A stretch of DNA of 64,000 bases from Nitrospiraceae bacterium (GTDB lineage: Bacteria > Nitrospirota > Nitrospiria > Nitrospirales > UBA2166): NCBI GenBank assembly GCA_002726235.1, contig PBSN01000008.1, positions 386,635 through 450,634 of the forward strand, in the 5' to 3' direction. The translations under genes and the position numbers were made by a program. Shown piece after piece: positions 42,035 to 51,829 of the stretch (position 1 is the stretch's first letter; every line of letters begins with the position of its first letter). The notes below the pieces were generated by a model. The model had not been told where the DNA came from, ran no database searches, and was given only the letters and a program-made list of their open reading frames with translations.

Positions 42035-43207
42035 TTATAAAGCAGGTGCCCGTTGGGAGGTCGGCTGCCCAGACAGCGGGAATTGCTCGGGTGTGCCAAA
42101 TGGTAGAGTTTCGACGTACAACGAGGTCGAAGGGAACGCGAATCCAGCGCCATGTCCTCCAACGATCTCTTTGACTCGATAGGCCAGACGCTCCTTCACC
42201 CGAAGCCACTCACCCCATTCTGTGGTCTTGGTAAAACAGTACAGCATGACGTCAACACTTGATGCTCCAAAGGAGTCGACAAACACAAACGTCTTGGTTT
42301 TTTTCGGATCCGTTTCAAACTCCGGATCTTCATTGAGAAATTTTGAAATGTCGTGAACAATAAACTGAAGCTGTTCTTTGGTAGTCCGATACTCCAAGCC
42401 AATCATCCAGTAAATTCGGCGATTGGTCATGCGTGAAAAATTGATGAGCGCTTCACCCGCTAACCGTGCATTCGGAATGGTCACCACGGCCTTATCAAAG
42501 CGTCGAATTTTTGTTGCCCGAAACCCGATGTCCTCCACTATCCCATCAATATCAGGTGTCTGAATCCAGTTCCCTTTCTCAAAGATTCGGTCAAGAAAAA
42601 TAGTGAGTCCTGCAAAAAGATTAGCGATAAAATCCTTAGCACCAAGCGCAACGGCCATCCCGACGAGTCCTAGACTACCCAACACCGCCGCAACATTGAA
42701 TCCCCATTCCTGAAATACCGCCGCGACTCCCAAACAAATCACGACAAATTTGGTCAGCTTAACCAGGAAGTCTTTCATGGTATCTCGCATACTGGGACTT
42801 CCAATCATCCCCAGAGCGCGGTCTATTAATACGGACAATGGGGTCAGCGCTCGAAAAAGAGTCCAAAAAAGGGTAAAGGCAATCAGAGACCGGACAAACT
42901 TTGCAAAAACATCTGCGACATGCTCGGACATCGGGACTACTTGGCCCGCAACATAGAAGCCCATGACCACAAATGCAAACTCAAGTGGCTTTTCAAATGC
43001 CACCAACAGCATGTCATCCAAATTAGTTTTGGTTTTTTTTGTCACCTTGATAACGGTTGCAACCACGAATCGGAAAAATACCCGACGGATCACTAAAAAA
43101 AGAATGAATATCCCGAAGGCGGCAAACACGTCCCCAAGGCTGACCCCCAAGACCCCAGCATCCGATACGGCTACAATGACCTTCCAAAAGTCACTGAGTG
43201 AGTTCAC
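42035..43207 (-). CDS. MscS-family mechanosensitive channel
   Basis: An inner-membrane tension-gated channel of about 390 residues. The N-terminal part has four to five TM helices. The pore-lining helix and following segment read FNVAAVLGSLGLVGMAVALGA then KDFIANLFAGLTIFLDRIFEKGNWIQ, the MscS TM3/beta-domain junction. The C-terminal part has the cytoplasmic alpha/beta domain (ATKIRRFDKAVVTIPN). I start at GTG 43207, which has GGAGG seven bases upstream; the frame extends to 43231. It is longer than E. coli MscS and fits the MscM-like/YbdG side of the family. It lies 57 bases downstream of the globin gene. Confidence 0.92.
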   Translation of the reverse strand: MNSLSDFWKVIVAVSDAGVLGVSLGDVFAAFGIFILFLVIRRVFFRFVVATVIKVTKKTKTNLDDMLLVAFEKPLEFAFVVMGFYVAGQVVPMSEHVADVFAKFVRSLIAFTLFWTLFRALTPLSVLIDRALGMIGSPSMRDTMKDFLVKLTKFVVICLGVAAVFQEWGFNVAAVLGSLGLVGMAVALGAKDFIANLFAGLTIFLDRIFEKGNWIQTPDIDGIVEDIGFRATKIRRFDKAVVTIPNARLAGEALINFSRMTNRRIYWMIGLEYRTTKEQLQFIVHDISKFLNEDPEFETDPKKTKTFVFVDSFGASSVDVMLYCFTKTTEWGEWLRVKERLAYRVKEIVGGHGAGFAFPSTSLYVETLPFGTPEQFPLSGQPTSQRAPAL

Positions 43208-43264
43208 ACCAACGCCTCCGCACAACACCAAGCCACTTTCAAAACCCCGCTAGATGAAAGGATA

Positions 43265-43693
43265 TCAGGTATCATATCGAAACTTCATATATGCAACGCC
43301 CGCGGCTAAGGCCAAGCGCCACGCCAACTCGACATCGACGTTGTAATCAGGATCGTGTTCTCTGACTGTATCAAGCAAACTATCGATCCAGAAATCATAC
43401 AGCCAAGGTTCAATATTCTTCTGACTGCGGCTATGCAACGCCGCAACATACGACAACTCTTCTGGCACTTTCAGATCGCTGTATAGGTTGATCACGTGCA
43501 CGAGAGACTTCTGGAGCATCCGTTTCTGTCGCCGAAGATCAACATGCCGAAATTTCTCAGCGACGATGGGTGATGATGCAATGAATTTATCATAGAACAT
43601 ATCGAAAAAACGCTCCTTGCTATCCTCTCTACTCACGCGAGCATAGCTTTCCTTAAAAACAACTTTGTAATCACCCGTTCCTTTCAGTGTCAT
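43265..43693 (-). CDS. Globin-like protein
   Basis: A 142-residue all-helical protein laid out as a single-domain globin. After FDMFYDKFIASSPIVAEKF, HVDLRRQKRMLQKSLVHVINL covers the E helix with a distal Gln near residue 57. A histidine in AALHSRSQ near residue 88 lies where the proximal heme ligand should be, and the C-terminal helices include ELAWRLALAAGVAYMK. The CD-region phenylalanine is also in place. A heme role (oxygen, NO or redox sensing) follows from the family but is unproven. It stands about 120 bases from lpxK. Confidence 0.78.
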   Translation of the reverse strand: MTLKGTGDYKVVFKESYARVSREDSKERFFDMFYDKFIASSPIVAEKFRHVDLRRQKRMLQKSLVHVINLYSDLKVPEELSYVAALHSRSQKNIEPWLYDFWIDSLLDTVREHDPDYNVDVELAWRLALAAGVAYMKFRYDT

Positions 43694-43816
43694 GGGGTCT
43701 CTCAGTTTTCTCCGAACGTACTCAGGACCGCAAAACTATTCCTACATCTAATCCTAGCACATGCATTGATTACTGTGAGACAACAAGACCCACAGCAGTA
43801 GCTCGACCAGCACATC

Positions 43817-44911
43817 TCACCCTTGATTTACGGCGTACATCAGATGTTCTTCTAGCGATTCTTGTCCTTCCTTCCACTCAAGTTCCATCCTAGCAGCGAC
43901 AACTTCCAATGATGCGGGGAGCCGATGGCAAATCTTGACGGCATCTTTCTCTGTGGTGATGACAAGTTTTGGAGAACATCCTTCAGTGCTATTCCATATG
44001 GTTTGAAGATCCTCTGACGTGTATCGCCAATGATCTGAAAAACTCAGAAACTCATGAATCGTCACGCCCGCGCCTTCCAACATGGAAGAAAATGAGTTCG
44101 GATTTGCGATTCCGCAAAAGGCAATACAACGCTTTCCAGATAGCGCCTCTGGCGAGAGAAGTTCACCTGTCCGAAGGTTCACGAAACCTGCCAAAAAAAA
44201 ATTTGATATTGCAATAGGCATCTCCAGTGAAGCTGAGGTGCACAACTGCGCGATTACACTATTTTTAGTGGACGATGCCCTCGTGACAATCAGTGCCGTC
44301 GCACGCTCAATGCCTATGGATGGCTCGCGCAACGGGCCTCGCGGTAAAAGATATCCATTACCGAAACGTGATTCTTCATCAACGAGGAGAAGGTTAGCAT
44401 CACGTTTTAATGCCAAGTGTTGGAATCCATCATCCAGAATAAGCACATCGCACAAAAACTGACTAAGAAGTTGTCTTCCAGCAGCATATCTATTAGTTCC
44501 AACGATGACCGGAATTCCTGGGCATCGCGTAGCGATAAGAATTGGCTCATCACCTGCTTTCTGTGAGTCAAGCAAAATTTTCTTACCATCGGAGACCAGG
44601 AGAATCTGTTTTTCATCGTTTCGTCCATAACCACGACTGACCACTCCGACACGTTTTCCTTGATTGTGAAGCCACTGAGCCAGCGCGATAACAAGGGGGG
44701 TCTTCCCTGTCCCCCCAACAGTGAGATTTCCAACGCTGATGACAGGACAACTCAAAGATCGCGTTTTCAAAAACCCCAATCGGTACAAGTAGGAGCGAAA
44801 TCTTCCGCCTACGCCGTACGCAAATGCAAACGGAACAAGGGCGAGATCAAGTGCGGGCGACAAAGTCCCATTCCGAATGTGCTGTTGAAACCACATTATA
44901 AGTCGTTGCAT
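43817..44911 (-). CDS. lpxK: Tetraacyldisaccharide 4'-kinase
   Basis: LpxK phosphorylates the 4' position of the lipid A disaccharide at the inner membrane. The protein has 364 residues. The Walker A loop is VISVGNLTVGGTGKTPLV near residue 60, preceded by an N-terminal amphipathic segment (FAYGVGGRFRSYLYRLGFLK). The LILDDGFQHLALKRD block near residue 160 contains the catalytic aspartate pair, and LLPRGPLREP follows. A nine-base A run lies in the gene near 44195-44203. It is 18 bases downstream of waaA and closes the core lipid A operon. Confidence 0.95.
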   Translation of the reverse strand: MQRLIMWFQQHIRNGTLSPALDLALVPFAFAYGVGGRFRSYLYRLGFLKTRSLSCPVISVGNLTVGGTGKTPLVIALAQWLHNQGKRVGVVSRGYGRNDEKQILLVSDGKKILLDSQKAGDEPILIATRCPGIPVIVGTNRYAAGRQLLSQFLCDVLILDDGFQHLALKRDANLLLVDEESRFGNGYLLPRGPLREPSIGIERATALIVTRASSTKNSVIAQLCTSASLEMPIAISNFFLAGFVNLRTGELLSPEALSGKRCIAFCGIANPNSFSSMLEGAGVTIHEFLSFSDHWRYTSEDLQTIWNSTEGCSPKLVITTEKDAVKICHRLPASLEVVAARMELEWKEGQESLEEHLMYAVNQG

Positions 44912-44929
44912 ACTGACAAATGTGCAGTG

Positions 44930-46306
44930 CTAAATTGCCGCACGAGACTGATCACCCAGTACTAAGTCGAGGACTCGCATTGTGCGATCAAGCGCACCCT
45001 GATTATCCTTAACGACTTGCTTTGCCGCATTTCCCACCCACTCACGCTGTTTCTTATCTCGCAAGAGTCCTGTCATTCTCGTGGTCATTTCTTCCAATGA
45101 GAATATCTGAATTCCACCGCCACCTGCGACCATCATTTTCGCCATCTCAGCGACATGATCCATATACGGTCCGAACAACACCGGCTTTCCCCATTGCGCC
45201 GGCTCCATCAGATTGTGCCCGCCCACTGGGACCCAACTTCCCCCAACCCACACAATGGTCGCGAACTGAAATATGGCCGCCAGTTCACCATAAGTATCAA
45301 GAATCAGCACACGCTTTGAAACATTGCTTCCGGCATCCATCCTCGTAGTGGAGAGAAGATGATTCTGGCTAGCATTGGATGCCAATGTTTTGCGGAGAGG
45401 GACGAAGCTGTGGGAACGTATCATCGACTCAAGTTCTGACACGCGATCGAGATGTCTAGGTGCAAGCAACAATACCAACGAAGGAAACGTTTCAAGGAGC
45501 CTTTTGTACACTGTCAAAATCGCGTCCTCTTCACCCTGATATGTACTTGCTGCAACAAGCACATCTTCCCCTTCCGCCATTTTCACAAACGCTCCTAATG
45601 TTTTTTCGATCCGAGGGTTTGAGAGAGGCAACTCCTGATCACACTTGATGCTTCCCGTCATCACCACTTGTTCCGCATTTGCCCCCAATGCACGTATTCG
45701 GTCGACATCGCGTTTAGACTGCATGGCACAGAGCGATATGGACTGAATCACGTGCTTCATGAATGGTCTAATTTTCATGTAGCGGCCAAATGATTTTGAC
45801 GAGAGTCGCCCATTAATAAGCAACGTGGGAGTCCGTCGGCGCTGTAATGCATGAAGCAAATTAGGCCAGAGTTCGGTATCGACAAACATGAATACGTGAG
45901 GATTGATTCTATTGAGTACGCGATTAACGATAACCACATAGTCAAAAGGGAGATACAAATGTTCTGCAAGACCATGAAGCTTATTCAGTACCACGTCACG
46001 ACCGGTATCAGTGATCGTCGAGACAAATACTCTGGAGTTCGGATAAGCATCCTTAATTCGAAAGACCAGCGGGACGATAGCCATCGCTTCACCCATGGAC
46101 ACCGCATGAATCCACAGCACAAGATTATCGCTGTGGCCGACAGCAGGATTCCGGGAGAACACACCGAATCGTTCCAACAACCCAGCACGAGATCGTTGCT
46201 TGGCAATCAGAAGAAAGAGGATCACGGGTAATCCGATGGTCAGAAGAAAATTATATAAGGTATACCATCCACTCCTGCTAGGAGAGGCAATATTGATCGG
46301 CTTCAT
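44930..46306 (-). CDS. waaA: 3-deoxy-D-manno-octulosonic acid transferase
   Basis: WaaA (KdtA) transfers Kdo from CMP-Kdo to lipid IVA at the inner membrane face. The 458-residue GT30 protein has an N-terminal membrane anchor (GWYTLYNFLLTIGLPVILFLLI), the family block LWIHAVSMGEAMAIVPLV near residue 68, the RMFVDTELWPN-type segment (here VFMFVDTELWPNLLHAL), and the C-terminal donor block GGSWVPVGGHNLMEPAQWGKPVLFGP near residue 365. Its start overlaps the end of the acyltransferase gene by 29 bases. Whether it is mono- or bifunctional cannot be told from the sequence. Confidence 0.95.
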   Translation of the reverse strand: MKPINIASPSRSGWYTLYNFLLTIGLPVILFLLIAKQRSRAGLLERFGVFSRNPAVGHSDNLVLWIHAVSMGEAMAIVPLVFRIKDAYPNSRVFVSTITDTGRDVVLNKLHGLAEHLYLPFDYVVIVNRVLNRINPHVFMFVDTELWPNLLHALQRRRTPTLLINGRLSSKSFGRYMKIRPFMKHVIQSISLCAMQSKRDVDRIRALGANAEQVVMTGSIKCDQELPLSNPRIEKTLGAFVKMAEGEDVLVAASTYQGEEDAILTVYKRLLETFPSLVLLLAPRHLDRVSELESMIRSHSFVPLRKTLASNASQNHLLSTTRMDAGSNVSKRVLILDTYGELAAIFQFATIVWVGGSWVPVGGHNLMEPAQWGKPVLFGPYMDHVAEMAKMMVAGGGGIQIFSLEEMTTRMTGLLRDKKQREWVGNAAKQVVKDNQGALDRTMRVLDLVLGDQSRAAI

Positions 46307-46928
46307 CGCACACTCGATTTAACTCATCCTCAATTTCTTTACATTTCTCTTCGCGCTCGATTTTTCCAGATTCGCGATGAACCCACAGCGGTTCACCCCA
46401 CACAAAAACACTTCGTGTCCAAGGCAAGGGAAGCTGGAACCTATCCCAACTCTGAAACACGTATTTCTTGGCGGCACCAAAAGCCAAGGCTACAATTGGC
46501 AATCCGGTTTTCTGGGCGACATATGCAATACCTGATTGTGCCACACAACGCGGCCCTCGTGGACCATCTGGCGTAAACACAAGATCCGAACCAGCTTGGG
46601 CCAACGAAAGCAATTCGCCAACCGCGCGCATCCCTCCCCGCGTAGTTGACCCCCGCACGGTCCCAAAACCCAAACGTTGCAGGATTCCGTGAATATATTC
46701 ACCATCCCGATGCTGACTCACCAGCACATATCCTGATTTCCCTCGATAGGCAAACGGCATCATCAACTGGCGACCATGCCAAAAAGCAATGATCACGGGC
46801 ATCCGCTTTTTATGAAACTGATCGATACGCTCTGGATACAGCGTGTGGATGCGCAAGGTTTTAGCATATATCCGCAGCAACGCTGTCCCGAGCAGAGGAA
46901 ACACTCGCCTTATGAAGAACTGTTCCAT
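46278..46928 (-). CDS. Lysophospholipid acyltransferase-like protein (DUF374)
   Basis: A 216-residue protein of the DUF374 acyltransferase group. FWHGRQLMMPFAYRG carries the HxxxxM variant of the acyltransferase histidine motif near residue 50, and SQHRDGEYIHGILQRLGF and FTPDGPRGPRCVAQSGIAYVA follow. DUF374 proteins are encoded in lipid A operons of several diderm phyla and are thought to acylate lipid A or a lipid precursor in place of LpxL. That role is inferred from context. It sits between msbA and waaA. Confidence 0.87.
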   Translation of the reverse strand: MEQFFIRRVFPLLGTALLRIYAKTLRIHTLYPERIDQFHKKRMPVIIAFWHGRQLMMPFAYRGKSGYVLVSQHRDGEYIHGILQRLGFGTVRGSTTRGGMRAVGELLSLAQAGSDLVFTPDGPRGPRCVAQSGIAYVAQKTGLPIVALAFGAAKKYVFQSWDRFQLPLPWTRSVFVWGEPLWVHRESGKIEREEKCKEIEDELNRVCDEADQYCLS

Positions 46929-46939
46929 AGTCTACCTGT

Positions 46940-48676
46940 TCAACCTTGCATTCGGTGGAGATGGGTATAGACTCCATCCTGACGTAGCAGGGCTTCATGG
47001 CCCCCAGTTTCAATAATCTTCCCATGATTGAGCACGACAATCCGATCAGCCTGTCGGATTGTTGAGAATCGATGTGCAACTACAAACGTGGTTCGCCCCT
47101 TCATGAGATTGAGCAACGCAAGTTGAACCATCTGTTCAGATTCAGCATCTAAAGCAGCTGTGGCTTCATCGAGAATGAGGACTCGTGGATTACGCAGCAT
47201 TGCACGTGCAATCGCAATGCGCTGACGCTCCCCTCCAGAAAGTTTGATGCCATTCTCTCCGATGATGGCATCATACTCATCCGGCAATTGAGTGATGAAG
47301 TTGTGCGCATACGCGCCTTCTGCTGCCGCAACGACTTCACCTATTCCAAGATCGTCACGTCCATACGCAATATTGCTACGAATTGTCCCTTCAAATAGCA
47401 GTACATCCTGTGAGACCATGCCAATCTGTTGCCTCAATGATTGAAGTGACACTTCACGTATGTCATGCCCATCGAAAAGAATTCTCCCTTCTGTCGGATC
47501 ATAGAATCGAGGGATAAGGTTCACGCATGTCGTTTTTCCACTCCCACTAGGCCCCACCAATGCCACAACCTCGCCTGCTCCTGCGGTAATGTCAATCTCG
47601 ACAAGCGCAGGCATCTCTGTCTCCGCATAATAGAAAGTCACACCTTGAAGCTCAATGGTGCCTTTCACCGCAGGAAGTACACGCTGACCCCGATCAAGGA
47701 CACATTCAGTTTCTTCATCGAGGACCACAAAAATTCGCTGGGCTGCCGCTAAGGCACGTTGAATCGTATTATTGGCATGGGCCAGTCGACGGATAGGATT
47801 GTAGAGTAGAAACACAGCTGTCAGGAAGGAAGCAAAGGCGCCAGGAGTCATGACGTCTTGGATCACGAGATAGCCGCCATACCACACTACGCCAGCAACA
47901 CCGATCGACCCCACAAACTCCATCACCGGAGACGTGAACGCTGCGACTTGCGCGCCTTTCATGGTGGCTCGAAAGTAGTTCGTATTAACGTCATGAAAAC
48001 GACCTGCCTCAAAGGTTTCACGCACAAACGCTTTGACGACTCTAATGCCCGTGAGACTTTCCTTGATAAGCGCAGAAAGATCAGCAATCCGCTCTTGACC
48101 GGTCAAGGCAATTCTTCGAAGACGTTTGCCTAACTGCAACATGGGATAAATCGATAACGGGAGCACCACTACCGCAAGGAGAGCTAATTTCGGATTCTGA
48201 TAAAAAATCACAGCGACGAGAACGAGAACGGTCAAACTCTGTTGAACAACATCTTTAAACATTCCGGAGACCGCCTCTTGAAATAGATGGACATCATCAA
48301 GTACTCGTGCCAATAAACGTCCGGATGCGTTCTTGATATGGAACGTAAGAGGCAAACGAATCAGGTGTTCGTATAACTGATCCCGGACATCAGCCACCAC
48401 GCGTAACCCAACATAGTTCATCAGATACGCTTGGGCATAGGTAAACAGCCCTTTCAGCAGGGAAATCGCAAGAAGAACGAGCGGTAAGATGATGAGCATC
48501 TGCATATTTTTGTTGATGAAGATATCGTCCAAAACCGGTCGTGCGAGGTAGGCGTACATTCCAGTAAAACCAGACACAAACGCAGAACACACCACCGCGA
48601 TTGCAAGGCGTTTCCAATATGGACCCAAATAACGGAGAAGTCTGAGGTAGTTTGTGATGCCTTCGGAGCGTTCCAT
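46940..48676 (-). CDS. msbA: Lipid A flippase ABC transporter
   Basis: MsbA flips lipid A-core across the inner membrane. The 578-residue half-transporter has six TM helices in the first 320 residues, then a nucleotide-binding domain with Walker A VGPSGSGKTTC near residue 370, signature LSGGERQRIAIARAMLR and Walker B VLILDEATAALDAES. The H-loop is VVAHRFST. It sits 12 bases before the DUF374 gene and 24 after lpxB. Location in this operon supports MsbA over a general multidrug exporter. Confidence 0.95.
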   Translation of the reverse strand: MERSEGITNYLRLLRYLGPYWKRLAIAVVCSAFVSGFTGMYAYLARPVLDDIFINKNMQMLIILPLVLLAISLLKGLFTYAQAYLMNYVGLRVVADVRDQLYEHLIRLPLTFHIKNASGRLLARVLDDVHLFQEAVSGMFKDVVQQSLTVLVLVAVIFYQNPKLALLAVVVLPLSIYPMLQLGKRLRRIALTGQERIADLSALIKESLTGIRVVKAFVRETFEAGRFHDVNTNYFRATMKGAQVAAFTSPVMEFVGSIGVAGVVWYGGYLVIQDVMTPGAFASFLTAVFLLYNPIRRLAHANNTIQRALAAAQRIFVVLDEETECVLDRGQRVLPAVKGTIELQGVTFYYAETEMPALVEIDITAGAGEVVALVGPSGSGKTTCVNLIPRFYDPTEGRILFDGHDIREVSLQSLRQQIGMVSQDVLLFEGTIRSNIAYGRDDLGIGEVVAAAEGAYAHNFITQLPDEYDAIIGENGIKLSGGERQRIAIARAMLRNPRVLILDEATAALDAESEQMVQLALLNLMKGRTTFVVAHRFSTIRQADRIVVLNHGKIIETGGHEALLRQDGVYTHLHRMQG

Positions 48677-48700
48677 TAATCAATCATGCAGTAGAGTGTG

Positions 48701-49846
48701 CTACTCCACGAGAACATGCCTCAGATGTTTCACGATCACAGCGGCAGCGCGATCCGCCGCCCCTGGAGGACTAAATTTTGTTCGAACAGCAGACAACTCG
48801 TCGACCATACGTTGATATGTTACTTCGTCAGACACTAGCGTTTGAATCAACTCTGCAAGCCGAGAAGGCGTCGCTTGGTGTTGAATAAGTTCCGGTACTA
48901 CACTCCGGCCCATGACGATATTCACGAGACCAATCCATTTAATTTTGACAAGCCAGCGCGCCAAACAGTACGTCAACCAAGACGTGCGATACACTATAAT
49001 CATGGGAATTCCAAGAAAACCAGCTTGTAACGTGGCCGTTCCAGATGCAACGAGCACCACGTCCGCAGATCTCATCACGTCAATAGCCCGTCCGGAAACA
49101 CATTTCACGTCAAAGGAATACTGTCGACACACGGCCTCAACACTCGGCTGATCGACAGACTGGGCAATGGGAAGAATAGTCTGAAAATGCATAGACTGAC
49201 TAACCTGCGTCAAAGACTCAAGCATTAACGGGAGATGCGTCTTGATTTCGCGCGCACGACTACCAGGAAGAATTGCAACCACGAGGTCACTTTCCTCAAG
49301 CAAAAAATGCTTGCGTATGTCTTTTTTCGTGCCATGACTCTGCATCTCGATTTCGTCAAGCAATGGATGCCCGACAAAGGTGCACGGAACACCGGCAGAG
49401 CGAAACACTTCTTCTTCAAATGGCAAAATAACGATCAGATGATCGACAACCCGAGCAATCAGTTTTAATCTCTCCCGATGCCAAGCCCATACTTGAGGTG
49501 CAACATAGTAAATAACTGAAATCCCTAAGCTTTTTGCCAGTGAGGCAAGTCTTAGGTTGAGCCCAGGATTATCAATGAAAATAATTAAATCTGGGGGTGT
49601 TGATTTGAGAAAATTGCGAACGGAAAAGTAGGTTCTTAATGCCGCTCTAGCCTGCTGAAAGCCAAAGGTCCCGACGACATCGAGATGTGCAATGCCATGG
49701 ATCAGATCAACACCAGCTTCCTTCATGTTGCGTCCGCCAACGCCACGAAGGATGATCGATTGATCTATCCGTCTCAGTGCCTTGGCAAGCCTAGCGCCAT
49801 GCATATCCCCCGACAACTCACCGGCAACGATAAGCAATCGTTGCAT
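48701..49846 (-). CDS. lpxB: Lipid-A-disaccharide synthase
   Basis: LpxB joins UDP-2,3-diacylglucosamine to lipid X to give the tetraacyl disaccharide. The 381-residue GT19 protein starts LLIVAGELSGDMHGARLAKALR. IIFIDNPGLNLRLASLAKSLG lies near residue 88, YYVAPQVWAWHRERLKLIAR near 112, and the C-terminal donor region has SGTATLQAGFLGIPMIIVYR. It lies 2 bases after the Gfo/Idh oxidoreductase gene, so the two are almost certainly co-translated. Confidence 0.96.
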   Translation of the reverse strand: MQRLLIVAGELSGDMHGARLAKALRRIDQSIILRGVGGRNMKEAGVDLIHGIAHLDVVGTFGFQQARAALRTYFSVRNFLKSTPPDLIIFIDNPGLNLRLASLAKSLGISVIYYVAPQVWAWHRERLKLIARVVDHLIVILPFEEEVFRSAGVPCTFVGHPLLDEIEMQSHGTKKDIRKHFLLEESDLVVAILPGSRAREIKTHLPLMLESLTQVSQSMHFQTILPIAQSVDQPSVEAVCRQYSFDVKCVSGRAIDVMRSADVVLVASGTATLQAGFLGIPMIIVYRTSWLTYCLARWLVKIKWIGLVNIVMGRSVVPELIQHQATPSRLAELIQTLVSDEVTYQRMVDELSAVRTKFSPPGAADRAAAVIVKHLRHVLVE

Positions 49847-49847
49847 A

Positions 49848-50879
49848 CTATCCTAGGCTAATAACGGGTTCGACCTTAGTAGGAAGGGGCTCACTCACAC
49901 TGGCGGTGAGTGGATCAGACAGTGTATCCCCCTCTTGAGAGAAACGGGAGCGAATCGTCTCAAGCACATGATGCGCAAGCTTCAAGGCTGCCAAGCCATC
50001 GTGACCGGAAACGAGCGGTGCTGTTCCTTGTTGAATACATCCAAGGAAAGAATCAAGCTCTCTCCAGAGCGGCTCATCGCTGTGCCCAGCAAATTCGTGT
50101 CCAGGGCACTCTTTATCTGACCTCATTTGCTCAAGAGTTGGATACACACAAACAGTGCCGGATGCAAGATTCGCGAGGAGAACATTCTCTGGCTGTGCAA
50201 TCGTCATAGTCCGTACATTCTCAGATGAGACCCTACTTGCAGACACGTTCGCAACACATCCGTTTCGAAATACGATTCTGGCATTAGCAATATCCAGACT
50301 GGAAGATCGAACACTCACGCCCGATGCTTGAACGTCCTCTACCTCACTCCCAACAAGCCAAAGAAGAAGATCTAAATCATGGATCATGAGATCAAGCACC
50401 ACATCAACGTCCACACTACGACCTGAGAACACACTCAAGCGATGGCTATCGATAAAATACGGGGCGGTAATCATATCGTGGAGGGCAACCAGTGCCGAAT
50501 TAAACCGTTCAAGATGCCCTACCTGATAGACACATTTTCGATTCTCTGCGAGCGCGACACAATGCCTGCCGTCCTCAACAGTCGCCGCAATAGGTTTTTC
50601 AACCAGGACATGTACTCCGCGCTCGAGACATTGCTTGGTGATCTCAGCGTGCTGAACGGCTGGGACCACAAGACTGACGGCATCGACTGCAGTCAACAAT
50701 GTATCAAGATCTGAAAACTTCTCACACTCATAATGCTGCGCAATGTCGCTCGCGCGCCCAGGGAAAGGATCTAAAACACCAACGAGTCTTGCAGCGGAAT
50801 GCTGCGCATAGATCCGTGCATGATGCTGACCGAAGGATCCCACGCCAATCACTCCCACGTTCACAACATTCTGACTCAT
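49848..50879 (-). CDS. Gfo/Idh/MocA-family oxidoreductase in the lipid A operon
   Basis: A 343-residue NAD(P)-dependent sugar oxidoreductase with the N-terminal Rossmann motif VGVIGVGSFGQHHARIYA and the catalytic-lysine block VLVEKPIAATVEDG near residue 95. The C-terminal dimer domain has the conserved DLMIHDLDLLLWL. In some bacteria an oxidoreductase of this family (GnnA) oxidises the 3-OH of UDP-GlcNAc so that GnnB can install an amino group, giving 2,3-diamino lipid A. No GnnB-like aminotransferase is in the window, so this is only a possibility. ATG 50879 is preferred over TTG 50888. Confidence 0.85.
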   Translation of the reverse strand: MSQNVVNVGVIGVGSFGQHHARIYAQHSAARLVGVLDPFPGRASDIAQHYECEKFSDLDTLLTAVDAVSLVVPAVQHAEITKQCLERGVHVLVEKPIAATVEDGRHCVALAENRKCVYQVGHLERFNSALVALHDMITAPYFIDSHRLSVFSGRSVDVDVVLDLMIHDLDLLLWLVGSEVEDVQASGVSVRSSSLDIANARIVFRNGCVANVSASRVSSENVRTMTIAQPENVLLANLASGTVCVYPTLEQMRSDKECPGHEFAGHSDEPLWRELDSFLGCIQQGTAPLVSGHDGLAALKLAHHVLETIRSRFSQEGDTLSDPLTASVSEPLPTKVEPVISLG

Positions 50880-51022
50880 GTGCAACAACGCAAATTACTT
50901 CGATGTTGGCTCAGGAGAAGGCGCAATGAACACAGGATCTGGCATATTTAGCAATACATGGGAATCCAATCACCCCAGCAACGTCATCTTGGAGAAGAGA
51001 AGAATAACTTGAGCAGTTATAT

Positions 51023-51829
51023 TCATGTAGGCAATCCCACCACTGTAATTCCAGCTTTATTGGCTACAGAAAGCATGACCGACTTCTCCAGCATCACACA
51101 CTTTCCAGCCTCTAGAGCCAATGCCGTCGCACCTACTTCTTTCATCACCTTGACGGTCTGTGGTCCTACCGTCGGCAGGTCAAACCGAAGATCTTGCTGA
51201 AGTTTACTACGCTTGATCACCGAGGCTCCAGCCTTCGCAAAGCGCCCCCCACGCTCGATGGTTATATCGGTGCCCTCCACTGTTTCAACAGCGACGATCA
51301 CATTATCCTTGACCACCACACATTGGCCAATGTCCATACGACCGATCTCTTTCACTATATCCCAACCATAATCGATATCTGCCTTTTCAGCGGCTTTTGG
51401 TTTACGCGCCGTCAGGACTCCTTCATCAGCTAACACCTCAGTGAGTCCAAACGTCTGTTCAATAATTTCAATCCCTTCGGTCGCGAGCTCTTCAGCGATT
51501 GCGCGAAGCAATAGATCGTCTTCACGTCCGCCCACTCGACGCAACAAAGCTAACCCTCTCATATCAGGTCGGATCTTTGAAAAAAAATGGGTCTTTTTTA
51601 CACCACCGATCATCACCGCTTTGGTAATACCGTCATCCTTCAATGCCTTAATCAAACGACCGAGCTGCCCAAGTTTGACCCAATGGATATGATCGACAAC
51701 CTCTTCTAGATTGGGATCGGTTTCCTCTGTATGTGCAACCGCACTCACCGAATATCCAAGACGCCGTGCATTTTTTGCGAACAAACGCGGAAACTGCCCG
51801 TTCCCCGCAATTAGGCCAATTTTGGTCAT
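51023..51829 (-). CDS. lpxI: UDP-2,3-diacylglucosamine diphosphatase, LpxI type
   Basis: LpxI hydrolyses UDP-2,3-diacylglucosamine to lipid X in organisms lacking LpxH. The protein (268 residues) matches the DUF1009 family: KIGLIAGNGQFPRLFAKNAR at the start, VKLGQLGRLIKALKDDG near residue 50, VMIGGVKKT, and the C-terminal domain with DIGQCVVVKDNVIVAVETVEGTD and DLPTVGPQTV. No LpxH is encoded nearby, consistent with LpxI being the sole hydrolase. The start overlaps the lpxA stop by ATGA. Confidence 0.95.
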   Translation of the reverse strand: MTKIGLIAGNGQFPRLFAKNARRLGYSVSAVAHTEETDPNLEEVVDHIHWVKLGQLGRLIKALKDDGITKAVMIGGVKKTHFFSKIRPDMRGLALLRRVGGREDDLLLRAIAEELATEGIEIIEQTFGLTEVLADEGVLTARKPKAAEKADIDYGWDIVKEIGRMDIGQCVVVKDNVIVAVETVEGTDITIERGGRFAKAGASVIKRSKLQQDLRFDLPTVGPQTVKVMKEVGATALALEAGKCVMLEKSVMLSVANKAGITVVGLPT

